64,000 nucleotides of DNA from VAXT01 sp963850415 (GTDB taxonomy: Bacteria; Actinomycetota; Thermoleophilia; Gaiellales; Gaiellaceae): assembly GCA_963850415.1 (NCBI GenBank), contig CAWKLE010000004.1, forward strand, positions 186,001 to 250,000. The letters are read 5' to 3'. The translations under genes were made by a program, and so were the position numbers. Positions 1 through 7,914 of this stretch are shown here, one piece after another. The notes under the pieces were generated by a model, which had not been told where the DNA came from, searched no databases, and was given only the letters and a program-made list of their open reading frames with translations. Every line of letters starts with the position of its first letter. Position 1 is the stretch's first letter.

Positions 1-491
1 ATACCAAGGTGGAGACGCTCGTCGAGCACCTCCGGGGGTCCTACTCGACCCTCGTCTTCGTCCGGACGAAGCGGGGCGCGGAGCGGCTCGTCACCAAGTT
101 GGCACGCCACGGAGTGAAGGCGTCCGCGATGCACGGGGACATGTCCCAGAACGCGCGGCAGCGGGCGCTCAGGCAGTTCGAGTCCGGCAAGGTCGCAGTG
201 CTCGTCGCAACCGACGTCGCCGCCCGCGGGCTCGACCTCGACGACATCACGCACGTGATCAACTACGACCCGCCCGCCGAGGACAAGGGCTACGTGCACC
301 GCACGGGCCGCACCGGGCGCGCAGGCCGGAGCGGAACGGCGATCACGCTCGTCCTCCCCGACCAGCAGGCCGACACGAGCCGCGTCGCACGGCGCCTCGG
401 CCACAGCGAGCAGTACGAGCAGAGCGGGCTCGAGTCCGCACGCGCGAAGGTCGTCTACACGAGCCGCAGGGGCCGCCGCTCCAAGTGGTAA
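1..491 (+). CDS. DEAD-box RNA helicase, C-terminal part (5' end outside window)
   Basis: Only the end of the gene is present; the reading frame is open to the left edge. About 160 residues of the second RecA-like (helicase C) domain are visible. Motif IV region LVFVRTK, motif V VATDVAARGLDL and motif VI YVHRTGRTGRAGR are all intact, which is diagnostic of superfamily-2 DEAD-box RNA helicases that remodel RNA using ATP. The tail ends in a short basic stretch (SRRGRRSKW), often seen in helicases acting on ribosomal or cold-shock RNA. The GTG at position 9 is inside the gene and is not the true start. The substrate cannot be judged. Confidence 0.93.
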   Translation, partial: TKVETLVEHLRGSYSTLVFVRTKRGAERLVTKLARHGVKASAMHGDMSQNARQRALRQFESGKVAVLVATDVAARGLDLDDITHVINYDPPAEDKGYVHRTGRTGRAGRSGTAITLVLPDQQADTSRVARRLGHSEQYEQSGLESARAKVVYTSRRGRRSKW

Positions 492-498
492 CCGGCGG

Positions 499-984
499 CT
501 ACCGGAGGCCGACGTCCTCCGGGAGCACGACGAACCGCAACTGATCGTCGCGGAGCCCTTCGCGCCGGAAGCCGGCTTTCTCGATCGCCCGGATCGAAGC
601 CACGTTGTCCGCCGCAGCTTCCGCGACGACCCGCCTCAGGCCGAGCTGACGCAGACCCCAGGTAGCGGCGAGTCGCATAGCCCGTGAGGCGATTCCGCGT
701 CCGCGCTCGTCCGGGAACACCGAGACGGCGAGCGTCGCATCCTCGCCGAACTGCAGGTTGACCAGCCCCAACGCGCGGTCGTCGGCGGCATCTGCGATCA
801 CGAACGGCGCGGCGCTCCCGGTGCGCCACTGCTCCTCGGTCCGCGCCACGCTGCTGAGCTCGCGCTCGGGAGTCATCGGCTCGTCGTCCATCCTGCGGCG
901 AGTCTCGGGATCGTGCGAGGCGGCCGCGATCAGGGGGACGTCCTCGGCACGCCGCGCGCGCAGCACGATCTCGCCGTCCGTCAA
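499..984 (-). CDS. GNAT family N-acetyltransferase (RimJ/RimL type)
   Basis: 161 residues with a TTG start. The layout is that of the RimJ/RimL-like acetyltransferases: an N-terminal LRARRAEDVPLI segment, a central beta strand with VSVFPDERGRGIASRAM carrying the acetyl-CoA-binding R-G-x-G-x-A loop, and a C-terminal NVASIRAIEKAGF motif typical of the family. It probably transfers acetyl groups to an N-terminus or small amine; the substrate is unknown. It converges with the helicase gene, eight bases apart. Confidence 0.85.
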   Translation of the reverse strand: MTDGEIVLRARRAEDVPLIAAASHDPETRRRMDDEPMTPERELSSVARTEEQWRTGSAAPFVIADAADDRALGLVNLQFGEDATLAVSVFPDERGRGIASRAMRLAATWGLRQLGLRRVVAEAAADNVASIRAIEKAGFRREGLRDDQLRFVVLPEDVGLR

Positions 985-1039
985 CGGCGGATCAGGAGGA
1001 ACGAGGCGGTTCCCGGCCAGGCTCGGACGCTACAACGCC

Positions 1040-1153
1040 CTAGAAGCTGCTGGAGCCGGAGTCCTTCTTCGCCTTCTTCTCCTTGCGCTTCTCCTTCAGC
1101 GACTTCTGCGGCACCTTCTTGCCGAGCTTCTTCGGTTTGTCTTGGCCCTTCAT
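1040..1153 (-). CDS. Small lysine-rich basic protein (37 aa)
   Basis: A 37-codon gene starting at an ATG (complement of 1151-1153). About 15 residues are lysine and the protein ends DSGSSSF; it begins MKGQDKPKKLGKKVPQK. Small K/E/Q-rich proteins like this recur in Actinobacteria, usually with no assigned role; nucleic-acid binding is a plausible guess only. It lies divergently from the exchanger gene that starts 25 bases away, so both promoters must lie in or near that gap. Confidence 0.6.
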   Translation of the reverse strand: MKGQDKPKKLGKKVPQKSLKEKRKEKKAKKDSGSSSF

Positions 1154-1177
1154 AAGCTCGAATCCTAAGCTGCCCGG

Positions 1178-2227
1178 ATGTTCTCGGGCCTGGGCCTCGC
1201 GCCGCTCGTCCTGATCTTCGCCGTCGCCGCGGGTGCCGTCTGGGTCGCAGGCATCCACCTCTCCCGCTCGACGGACGTCCTCGACACGAAGCTCGGCCTG
1301 GGCGAGGCGCTCGGCGGCGCGATCCTGCTCGCGATCGCGACGAACCTGCCGGAGATCGCGATCGTCGTCTCGGCTGCGCTCTCCCACAGCCTCGGGATCG
1401 CGATCGGGAACATCCTCGGCGGGATCGCGATCCAGACCGTCGTGCTCGTCATCCTCGACATCTCGATCGGCCGGGAGGCGGCGCTGACCACGCGGGCCGC
1501 GTCGCTCGTGCTCGGGCTCGAGGGGCTGCTCGTGATCCTCGTGCTCGCGATCTCGGTCATGGGAGCGCAGCTCCCCGGCAACGCGCTCTTCGCACGGATC
1601 GAGCCGGCGGCACTCCTGATCGCCGTCTTCTGGGTCGTCGGCGTCTGGCTCGTCAATCGTGCGCGGCGCGGGTTGCCGTGGCATGACACGACCGGCACCG
1701 CGCCAGACGGGCAGGAGAAGCCCCGGGGCCATTCGAAGTCGGCGGTTGAGATGTCGCTCGCGCGAGCGAGCACTGTGTTCGGGATCGGCGCCGCGGTCAC
1801 GCTCGCCGCAGGCGTCGTCCTCGAGCAGAGCGGTGAGGAGATCGCCAACCACCTCGGCATGACCGGCGTCGTCTTCGGCGCGACGATCCTCGCGGCGGCC
1901 ACGTCCCTGCCGGAGGTCTCGACCGGGATCGCGGCGGTGCGGCTCGGCGACTACCAGCTCGCCGTGTCGGACATCTTCGGCGGCAACGCGTTCCTGCCAG
2001 TGCTGTTCCTCCTCGCGGGCCTCCTCTCCGGCTCCGCGGTGTTGCCCCAGGCGCAGGCGACGGACATCTATCTGACCGCGCTCGGGATCGTGCTGACCGT
2101 CGTCTACCTGTGGGGTCTCGTCACGCGGCCGCATAGACAGGTCTGGCGGATGGGCATCGACTCGGTCGCAGTGCTGCTCCTCTACGCGGCTGGAATCGCC
2201 GGCCTGATCGCCGTCAGCAACAGTTAG
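1178..2227 (+). CDS. Sodium/calcium exchanger family (CaCA) membrane protein
   Basis: 349 residues, around ten hydrophobic segments. The two alpha-repeats that define cation/Ca2+ exchangers are clear: GEALGGAILLAIATNLPE in the first half and GATILAAATSLPEVSTGI in the second, each carrying the acidic residue (LPE) that binds cation in this fold. They are in inverted halves separated by a hydrophilic loop around residues 165-195. It likely exchanges Ca2+ or another cation for H+/Na+ at the cytoplasmic membrane. The next gene begins three bases after the stop, so the two are probably cotranscribed. Confidence 0.88.
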   Translation: MFSGLGLAPLVLIFAVAAGAVWVAGIHLSRSTDVLDTKLGLGEALGGAILLAIATNLPEIAIVVSAALSHSLGIAIGNILGGIAIQTVVLVILDISIGREAALTTRAASLVLGLEGLLVILVLAISVMGAQLPGNALFARIEPAALLIAVFWVVGVWLVNRARRGLPWHDTTGTAPDGQEKPRGHSKSAVEMSLARASTVFGIGAAVTLAAGVVLEQSGEEIANHLGMTGVVFGATILAAATSLPEVSTGIAAVRLGDYQLAVSDIFGGNAFLPVLFLLAGLLSGSAVLPQAQATDIYLTALGIVLTVVYLWGLVTRPHRQVWRMGIDSVAVLLLYAAGIAGLIAVSNS

Positions 2228-2230
2228 GCG

Positions 2231-3130
2231 ATGACGTCCGACGTGCGCCGGCGGGCGCGGCTCTTCCGCATCGGGAGGATCGCCGTCCTCGCGATCGTGA
2301 TCACGTACTTTTTGCTCCCCTACGGCGTGCGGTCGTGGTTCCCGGTCTGGCTCCTGTTCCTGCTCGCGCTCGGACTCGAGATCGACTTCTTCGTCGGCGG
2401 CTGGCTGCGGGCGCGCGGCGCGCCCGTCGCCGCCGAGGCGGCGGATCGCGGGCCGCAGGGGCGCGACCTGTCCGAGCTCGGCAGCTGGGGCTACTGGGAC
2501 CCGTCCGAGCCGACGCCTCCGATAGCGGCCGAGCCCACCTTCAGCTGGCTCCACGTCGTCGAGGCCGTGGCCGCGATCGCGATCGTCGGCACCCTTCTCT
2601 ACTTCGCCGCTCGCCCGAGCGGTTGGAACGCGGTCTCGTCACAACGCCGGGCGCAGACCGAGGCGATCCTGTCCCGCGAGGCGAGCGCGATCGCCCGCCA
2701 TCCGGCCACGGTCACCTGCGACGCGAAGGGCGACTACGTCGGCTTCGTGCAGGACGCGGACGGGCTCGCGGAGGTCGGCGGTAGCCAGGCGTTCCTGACC
2801 CCGGAGATCTGCGACACGCTCTACCAGCTCGCGATCAAGCACCGGGTGCAGTCGTTCTCGCGAACCGCGCGAGCGATCGCCGTGCTCGGCCACGAGTCGT
2901 GGCACCTGCGGGGCGAGGCGAACGAGGGCCTGGCGAACTGCTACGGCTTCCAGAGCGGCGTCGGCATCGGCGTCAACCTCGGCCTCTCCGAGAGCAGGGC
3001 GAGGGCGATGATGCGCGAGCAGCTCGCGACGAACTCGTCCGACTCGGGGCCGAACACGCAGTATCGAGTCCCGAGCGGTTGCCGGAGCGGAGGCGCAGAG
3101 GATCTGCGCCCGGCCGCTCCGTTCCCGTAG
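2231..3130 (+). CDS. Membrane protein with HExxH metalloprotease-like motif
   Basis: 299 residues. Two hydrophobic helices near residues 12-55, a third near 97-118, then a roughly 170-residue C-terminal domain with several cysteines. Residues 221-225 read HESWH, a match to the zincin HExxH signature, followed by glutamates at 229 and 232 and a conserved-looking NCYGFQ. Known zincins use HExxH plus a downstream glutamate to bind zinc, so a membrane-anchored metallopeptidase is possible but unproven. The ATG lies three bases after the exchanger stop, indicating an operon. I do not recognise a named family. Confidence 0.75.
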   Translation: MTSDVRRRARLFRIGRIAVLAIVITYFLLPYGVRSWFPVWLLFLLALGLEIDFFVGGWLRARGAPVAAEAADRGPQGRDLSELGSWGYWDPSEPTPPIAAEPTFSWLHVVEAVAAIAIVGTLLYFAARPSGWNAVSSQRRAQTEAILSREASAIARHPATVTCDAKGDYVGFVQDADGLAEVGGSQAFLTPEICDTLYQLAIKHRVQSFSRTARAIAVLGHESWHLRGEANEGLANCYGFQSGVGIGVNLGLSESRARAMMREQLATNSSDSGPNTQYRVPSGCRSGGAEDLRPAAPFP

Positions 3131-3134
3131 CGGT

Positions 3135-3386
3135 CTACTTCTCTGTCGCGGTCTTCGGCGCCCTGAACGGGGTGTCGATGGCGCGCACCGGGCGGAAGCT
3201 CGCGCCGTGACCAGAACGCCAGAGCGGCCTGGTCATGAACCACAGGATGCCCAGAACGACCAGGCCGAGCAACCCGATGGCGCCCGACGATATTCCAGGC
3301 CCGCCGATAAACATGAACACGACGATCCCTGCGCTCCAGAGCACGAGCGCCCAGGTCATCTTCCGCCAGTTTCGGAATCTCTCCAT
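3135..3386 (-). CDS. Small two-helix membrane protein (83 aa)
   Basis: The ATG at 3386 gives 83 residues and sits behind a good ribosome-binding site (AAAGGTGG, about eight bases upstream); the longer upstream frame lacks one. Two transmembrane helices cover roughly residues 10-30 and 32-52, with RNWRKMTWAL before the first. Short proteins of this form are common in Actinobacteria and have no assigned function. The C-terminal 30 residues are polar. It converges with the HExxH gene, four bases apart. Confidence 0.65.
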   Translation of the reverse strand: MERFRNWRKMTWALVLWSAGIVVFMFIGGPGISSGAIGLLGLVVLGILWFMTRPLWRSGHGASFRPVRAIDTPFRAPKTATEK

Positions 3387-3512
3387 GGCAAAACCACCTT
3401 TCTCGAATGACTCTCCTGGAGAGCGGATGCTCTCCCCTTGCACTAAGGCCCGGTTTGGGAGTCGAGGAGGTAGTGCGGTGATGCCTCGGCGGCTACCGCG
3501 CAAGGTCTACGC

Positions 3513-3540
3513 GCTTACGTAAGCCTATCACGTTTTGTGA
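3513..3540. promoter_or_regulatory. Palindromes upstream of the 83-aa membrane protein
   Basis: Within the 173-base gap between the two minus-strand genes there is a perfect 12-bp palindrome GCTTACGTAAGC (3513-3524), followed by TCAC-GTTTT-GTGA (3528-3540). The region is richer in A/T than its surroundings. This looks like a promoter/operator region for the small membrane protein gene, but no clear -35/-10 pair was identified. Confidence 0.35.
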
Positions 3541-3559
3541 CGCGTGTTACACATAGCGC

Positions 3560-4234
3560 CTACAGAGACTGACGCCGGCGGCCCTGGATCAACGCGTGGT
3601 TGAGCATCGTCGCGTGATCGTCCTCCCGGGCGATGACGACGGCCTTGTGCCAGACGCCCGGGTACTCGACTCGATCGTCGTACATCTGAGTCCTGAAGCC
3701 CTCGTAGGTCTCGGGAAGCGCGTCCCCGGGCCCGTACATGCGCCGGCCGCCGTCGCTGCCACGGATCACCGCGACGAGCTCACGTGACTCCTTGTAGTCG
3801 TCGGCCGCGAGAAACTCGGCCAGCGGCTTCTGCGGCGCGCCACTGCTCAGGAAGGCGACGACGTACTTTCGGTCTCGCCCCCACTTCTTCTTGCGGGTGG
3901 TCTCGCCAAGCCCGATGTGCACAACGCCTTCGGAGCGTGTCGTGCCCATGAACACGCGGTACCGCGAGTAGCGTTCGCGCGCCTCCGGCCATTGATACGA
4001 CTCGCCCTCCCGCTCTCGTACGAGGCTCCAGTCATCCGGGAGATCGGCCTTTCGCACTCGAGCAGAAGCGGCTGCCTTGCGAGATCCGGCCCGCGTGCGA
4101 ACCGGCTTGATGAGCGGATTCTCGAAACCCGCATCCGCGAGGCGCGTGAGGAGCGGCCCGAGCTCGCGATCAGGAACGTGCTCCAGGGTGACTGAGAACG
4201 GAGACAACGTATAAAAACGTAGACACGTCGTCAC
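3560..4234 (-). CDS. Conserved hypothetical protein
   Basis: Up to 224 residues from the GTG at 4234. A TTG at 4207 may be the true start, because the GTG lies inside AT-rich, palindromic, promoter-like sequence. The protein is soluble, has a basic stretch RAGSRKAAASARVRK near residues 45-60, and the rest is mixed alpha/beta in character with no motif I recognise. It is divergent from the 106-aa gene at 4325 and shares its upstream region. Confidence 0.6.
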   Translation of the reverse strand: MTTCLRFYTLSPFSVTLEHVPDRELGPLLTRLADAGFENPLIKPVRTRAGSRKAAASARVRKADLPDDWSLVREREGESYQWPEARERYSRYRVFMGTTRSEGVVHIGLGETTRKKKWGRDRKYVVAFLSSGAPQKPLAEFLAADDYKESRELVAVIRGSDGGRRMYGPGDALPETYEGFRTQMYDDRVEYPGVWHKAVVIAREDDHATMLNHALIQGRRRQSL

Positions 4235-4244
4235 ACGTTGTCAA
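4203..4244. promoter_or_regulatory. Putative divergent control region with 8-bp inverted repeat
   Basis: GACAACGT (4203-4210) and ACGTTGTC (4235-4242) form an inverted repeat. On the minus strand a perfect TTGACA (4244-4239) lies 17 bases from TACGTT (4221-4216), a plausible but weak -35/-10 pair for the minus-strand gene. If real, it would rule out the GTG start at 4234 in favour of TTG 4207. This is pattern-based inference only. Confidence 0.33.
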
Positions 4245-4324
4245 GAAGTATGTTAGGGTTCGATGTGCAGGAGAGCTCGACCGAGCTTTCCGCCCTGAAC
4301 GAAAGACGTTAGGAGCACAGCTTT

Positions 4325-4645
4325 ATGCATGCCACTATTCGACGGTACGAGGGCATCGACAAGGCCCGCACTGAAGAGCTGACCACGAAGGTCGACGAGA
4401 CCTTCCTCCCCCGCATGAGCAAGTTGGACGGCTTCCGCGGCTACTACCTGATCGAGACGAACGACGGCGTCATGAGCTCGATTAGCTTCTTCGACACGAT
4501 GGCACAGGCCGACGAGTCGACGCGCCTCTCAGCCACTTGGGTGCGCGATGAGAAGCTCGACACGATCCTCCCGAGTCCGCCGAAGGTCACGGGCGGAGAG
4601 GTGATCGTGAACAAGGTTGTCGAGAAGGAGCTCGTCCACGCGTAA
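4325..4645 (+). CDS. Dimeric alpha/beta-barrel (ABM-like) small protein
   Basis: 106 residues. TAGGAG nine bases before the ATG is a good ribosome-binding site. The sequence begins with a beta strand (ATIRRYEG), a helix, then FLPRMSKLDGFRGYYLIET, the pattern of the antibiotic biosynthesis monooxygenase/ferredoxin-like fold used by heme-degrading and stress proteins. Such proteins dimerise and bind small hydrophobic ligands; no catalytic residue can be named here. A strong terminator hairpin follows 25 bases after the stop, so it is probably monocistronic. Confidence 0.7.
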   Translation: MHATIRRYEGIDKARTEELTTKVDETFLPRMSKLDGFRGYYLIETNDGVMSSISFFDTMAQADESTRLSATWVRDEKLDTILPSPPKVTGGEVIVNKVVEKELVHA

Positions 4646-4670
4646 GAACCGCGAGGACGTACGTGGAGGG

Positions 4671-4694
4671 GGCCCGCTTGCGGGCCTTCTTTGC
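4671..4694 (+). terminator. Rho-independent terminator after the ABM-like gene
   Basis: GGCCCGC-TT-GCGGGCC forms a seven-bp perfect stem (4671-4686) directly followed by the T-rich TTCTTTGCG. It ends the 4325-4645 transcript, before the convergent coiled-coil gene. Confidence 0.75.
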
Positions 4695-4702
4695 GTTCCG
4701 GG

Positions 4703-4942
4703 TCAGATCGACTCGCGGAGGGCGTTCGCCGCGGCCTGCAGACGATCGCTGACCTCGGCCAGCTCTCGCGCTGCGAGGTCGATCCGCTCCTGCTGGACCT
4801 CCGAGCGCTCTTGTTGTTCATCCGCACGCTCCCGCTCGCTGTCGGCACGCTCGCCGAGCGCCTTCAGCTGGGCGGCCATGCTCTCGACGGTCCGGGTGAG
4901 CTCGGCCAGTTGGCCGGCGATGATCTCCGTGTCTTCTTCCAT
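4703..4942 (-). CDS. Short coiled-coil protein (79 aa)
   Basis: 79 residues that are almost entirely one predicted coiled coil, with heptads through LAELTRTVESMAAQLKALGE and many Glu/Arg/Gln residues. No transmembrane segment and no catalytic motif. Probably an oligomerising or scaffold protein. It lies just downstream (15 bases) of the tandem formyltransferase genes on the same strand and could be cotranscribed with them. Confidence 0.6.
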   Translation of the reverse strand: MEEDTEIIAGQLAELTRTVESMAAQLKALGERADSERERADEQQERSEVQQERIDLAARELAEVSDRLQAAANALRESI

Positions 4943-4957
4943 GGCGGCGTCCCAATC

Positions 4958-5839
4958 TTACGCCGGTGGATCGGTCTCGAACGGCTCTGACTCGAGAATC
5001 CAGATCGTCCCGTCGGCGGTTTCAACCGCCGGCGAGCCGTCGCCCGGATCGGTGAGGAGCGTGCGCGTCACCTTCACGCGCTTGCCGTCGAGCTCGGCGA
5101 ACGGCCCCTGCACCGGGCCCATCCCGAACGCGTAGTTCCACGCCCGCACCTGGTTGTGGATCTCCCGAGCCGTCTGCGACGACCAGTCGATCGTCGCGTA
5201 GTCCTCTTCGAGCATCCCGCCCCAGGACGCGCCGTCGGTAGGCTGAGGCTCGCCGGGATCACCGGCTGCGAGGCGCTCGAACACCTGCGGCAGAAGAGCG
5301 AGCCCGACCGGGACCAAGCGCGGACCGGTCTCGAACATGGTCGTCTCCTCGTCGAGGATCGGGATCGACGTCTGGGCCAGGATCGGCCCCGTGTCGAGCT
5401 CGGCGTCCATCCGGTGCCAGGTGATCCCGAAGACGGGGTCACCCTCGCGGAGCGCCCACGAGAGCGGGATCGGCCCGCGGTGCCGCGGCAGCAGCGCCGG
5501 GTGCTGGTTGACGGCGCCGTAGCGGGGTACGTCGAGCGCCTCCTGCGGGATCTTCCAGGAGAAGCCCCAGCAGAGAAGGACGTCCGGCTCGAGGCCGCGC
5601 AGGAGCGGCGCCAGATCGGCCTTGTCGCGCGCCCAGATCAGGTTCGCGCCCTGCGGAGCCGTCTTGTCGCCCGTCTCACCCCACGGCGGCGGCGGCATGT
5701 CGACGTGCTTCGGCCGTCTCTGCATCATCCAGGCGACGACGTCGTGGCCCATCCCGCGGACGGTTTCGATCAGCGGCTCGACGATCGGCAGCACGTTCGC
5801 GATGACGACGACTCGCCAGCCCTGCGGCTGCTCAGCCAT
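4958..5839 (-). CDS. Formyltransferase family protein, copy 2 of a tandem pair
   Basis: 293 residues related to the formyltransferase superfamily (methionyl-tRNA formyltransferase, ArnA, PurN). The catalytic triad equivalents are present: N111 and H113 in VNQHPALLPRHRGP, and D149 in ELDTG. After residue 210 there is a small C-terminal domain resembling the FMT C-terminal region (EIHNQVRAWN). It should use 10-formyl-tetrahydrofolate, but the acceptor is unknown; a housekeeping fmt would normally sit beside def, which is absent here. It starts immediately after the stop of its paralogue with no spacer. Confidence 0.8.
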   Translation of the reverse strand: MAEQPQGWRVVVIANVLPIVEPLIETVRGMGHDVVAWMMQRRPKHVDMPPPPWGETGDKTAPQGANLIWARDKADLAPLLRGLEPDVLLCWGFSWKIPQEALDVPRYGAVNQHPALLPRHRGPIPLSWALREGDPVFGITWHRMDAELDTGPILAQTSIPILDEETTMFETGPRLVPVGLALLPQVFERLAAGDPGEPQPTDGASWGGMLEEDYATIDWSSQTAREIHNQVRAWNYAFGMGPVQGPFAELDGKRVKVTRTLLTDPGDGSPAVETADGTIWILESEPFETDPPA

Positions 5840-6688
5840 CTAGGCCGGCTCGGTCTCGAGGATCCAGATCTTCCCGTCGCCGGCGTCGACCGCCTGCGAG
5901 CCGTCGCCCGGGTCGCTGAGGCTCGTGCGGTTGACCTTGACCCGCTGGCCGTCGAGCTCCGCTATCGGGCCCACGACCGGGCCGCCCTCGAAGGAGAGGT
6001 GCCACGCGCGCACCTGGTTGTGGATCTCGCGACGCGGCTTCGACCAGTCGACCCTCGCGTAATCCTCGTCGAAGAACCCGGCCCAGGACGCGCCTTCGGT
6101 CGCCTGCGGATCGCCGGGATCGCCGGCCTCGAGCCGCTCGAAGACCCGTGGGAGCAGCCCGATCGAGGCCTCGAGCATCTTCGGTCCCATGTCCCAGATC
6201 GTCTCGTCCTCGTCCAGGATCGGCACCGACGTCTGGGCCAGGATCGGCCCCGTGTCGAGCTCGGCGTCCATCCGGTGCCACGTGATGAAGAACTCGCCGT
6301 CGCCCTCGCGCATCGCCCAGGACATCGGGATCGGCCCGCGGAAGCGCGGCAGGGGCGCCGGGTGCTGGTTGACGATTCCGTGGCGCGGGACGTCGAGCGC
6401 CTCCTGCGGGATCTTCCAGCCGAAGCCCCAGCAGAGAGCGACGTCGGGCTCGAGCCCGCGCAGGAGGCCGGCGAGGTCGGCCTTGTCGCGGACCATGAGC
6501 AGGTTGATCCCCTGGGGGGCGGTCTTGTCCGTGACCTCGCCCCACATCGGCGGCGGCTTGTCCTTGTCCTGCGGGCGCCTCGCCATCAACCAGGCGACGA
6601 CGTCGTGGCCCATCGCCTGCAGGCTCGCGATCACCGGCTCGGCGACCGGCAGCACGGCAGAGATGACGACGATCCGCCAGGGCTTCAT
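5840..6688 (-). CDS. Formyltransferase family protein, copy 1 of a tandem pair
   Basis: 282 residues, clearly paralogous to the next gene along nearly the whole length, sharing the segment WKIPQEALDVPR and the motif WHRMDAELDTGPILAQ. N107, H109 and D145 match the formyltransferase catalytic residues. Both copies keep complete active sites, so neither looks decayed. They may form a heterodimer or act on different acceptors. The gene is followed without a gap by copy 2, a sign of translational coupling. Confidence 0.8.
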   Translation of the reverse strand: MKPWRIVVISAVLPVAEPVIASLQAMGHDVVAWLMARRPQDKDKPPPMWGEVTDKTAPQGINLLMVRDKADLAGLLRGLEPDVALCWGFGWKIPQEALDVPRHGIVNQHPAPLPRFRGPIPMSWAMREGDGEFFITWHRMDAELDTGPILAQTSVPILDEDETIWDMGPKMLEASIGLLPRVFERLEAGDPGDPQATEGASWAGFFDEDYARVDWSKPRREIHNQVRAWHLSFEGGPVVGPIAELDGQRVKVNRTSLSDPGDGSQAVDAGDGKIWILETEPA

Positions 6689-6692
6689 GCGA

Positions 6693-7340
6693 TCAGTGTT
6701 CCGGAAGGACGAAGAACGCGACCGCCGAGTACTGGCAGGCGACGGCCGCGATCACGAGCACGTGGAAGACCTCGTGGAACCCGAAGACGGCCGGGCGCGG
6801 GTCGGGCCGGCGAAGCGCGTAGACGAGCGCTCCGGCCGTGTACAGGAGCCCGCCGGCGAGCACGAGCAGCATCGCGCCGACCCCGATCTTGTGCAGCAGC
6901 TGCGGGAAGACGACGACCCCGATCCAGCCGAGCGCGACCCCGATCACGGCCGAGATCCACGTGGGCGCGTCGAGCCAGGCGAACTTGAAGACGATCGCCG
7001 CGAGCGCGCTCGCCCAGACGATGCTCAGCACCACCCAGCGCCAGTAGCCGCTGAGTGCGAGTAGGCCGAATGCCGTGTAGGTGCCGGCGATCAGCGCGTA
7101 GATCCCAGCGTGGTCGACGCGGCGCAGCCAGCGCTTGGGCGCTTCGGACCAGTTCGGAGAGTGGTAGAGCGCGCTGGCCCCGAACATGGTCGCGACCGTG
7201 GCGGCGAAGACGATCGCCGAGAGCCGTCCGCGACCGGTGTGCGCCTCGAGGATCAGCGCGAGCCCGAGGGGCACGGCGGCCACGAAGGCCACGGCGTGGG
7301 AGTAACCACGGAGGCGTGGCTTGAGCGCCGTCACTGGCAA
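6693..7340 (-). CDS. Hemolysin III / PAQR family membrane protein
   Basis: 215 residues with seven hydrophobic segments. The conserved metal-binding signature of the family is complete: S56-ALYH60, D76-H77 at the start of helix 3, and FGFHEVFH near the C-terminus with H189 and H193. PAQR/HlyIII proteins are zinc-dependent membrane hydrolases or receptors in eukaryotes; in bacteria the role is unclear despite the hemolysin name. The start at 7340 overlaps the putative divergent promoter region before 7393. Confidence 0.88.
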   Translation of the reverse strand: MPVTALKPRLRGYSHAVAFVAAVPLGLALILEAHTGRGRLSAIVFAATVATMFGASALYHSPNWSEAPKRWLRRVDHAGIYALIAGTYTAFGLLALSGYWRWVVLSIVWASALAAIVFKFAWLDAPTWISAVIGVALGWIGVVVFPQLLHKIGVGAMLLVLAGGLLYTAGALVYALRRPDPRPAVFGFHEVFHVLVIAAVACQYSAVAFFVLPEH

Positions 7341-7392
7341 AACCTTAGCCCGTCCTTGACCAGCGCACCGTCCCCGTCCGATACTGCGCCGC

Positions 7393-7914
7393 GTGACAAC
7401 GGACGGCGACGACCGTCTGCGGCTCGACTACGACCAGACGACGCAGCTGCTCCGCATGCTCACGGACATCCGCTTCAAGCTGATCGCGTTCGTCCCGACG
7501 ATCGCGGCGGCGTCGGTCGGGCTCTTCGGGAAGCCGCGCCCGGCGGTCGAGCTGCTCGCGATCGGCCTGCTCGGGCTGACGGCGACGGTCGGGATCCTCG
7601 TCTACGAGCTGCGGAACTCGCAGATCTACGCGGCGGCGGCGAAGCGGGCCGAGGTGCTCGAGAGGAAGCTCGGGTTCGAGGGCGGGCTGTACAGCGACCA
7701 CCCGCCCGCGACGATGCGGGTCCTCGGCGTGTTTCCCGCGACGCGCCTGGCCGGGCTCGGCCTCGTCTACGGAGCAGCGCTGGCCGGGTGGACCTACCTC
7801 GTCGCGTGGGGGCTGCTGCACGCAGTCGGGCTCGGCGAGGCGAGATCCGTCGGCCTGATCGTCGGCGCGGCCGTGGGAGCGGGCGTCGCCGCGGAGGTCA
7901 TGCGGGTCCACTGA
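7393..7914 (+). CDS. Multi-pass membrane protein of unknown function
   Basis: 173 residues with a GTG start. An N-terminal amphipathic segment precedes four hydrophobic helices, around residues 30-47, 54-74, 117-138 and 150-168, paired as two hairpins with a polar loop between (residues 75-115). No signature motif was recognised. It faces the PAQR gene divergently and its last 17 bases overlap the convergent endonuclease I gene. Confidence 0.65.
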   Translation: MTTDGDDRLRLDYDQTTQLLRMLTDIRFKLIAFVPTIAAASVGLFGKPRPAVELLAIGLLGLTATVGILVYELRNSQIYAAAAKRAEVLERKLGFEGGLYSDHPPATMRVLGVFPATRLAGLGLVYGAALAGWTYLVAWGLLHAVGLGEARSVGLIVGAAVGAGVAAEVMRVH

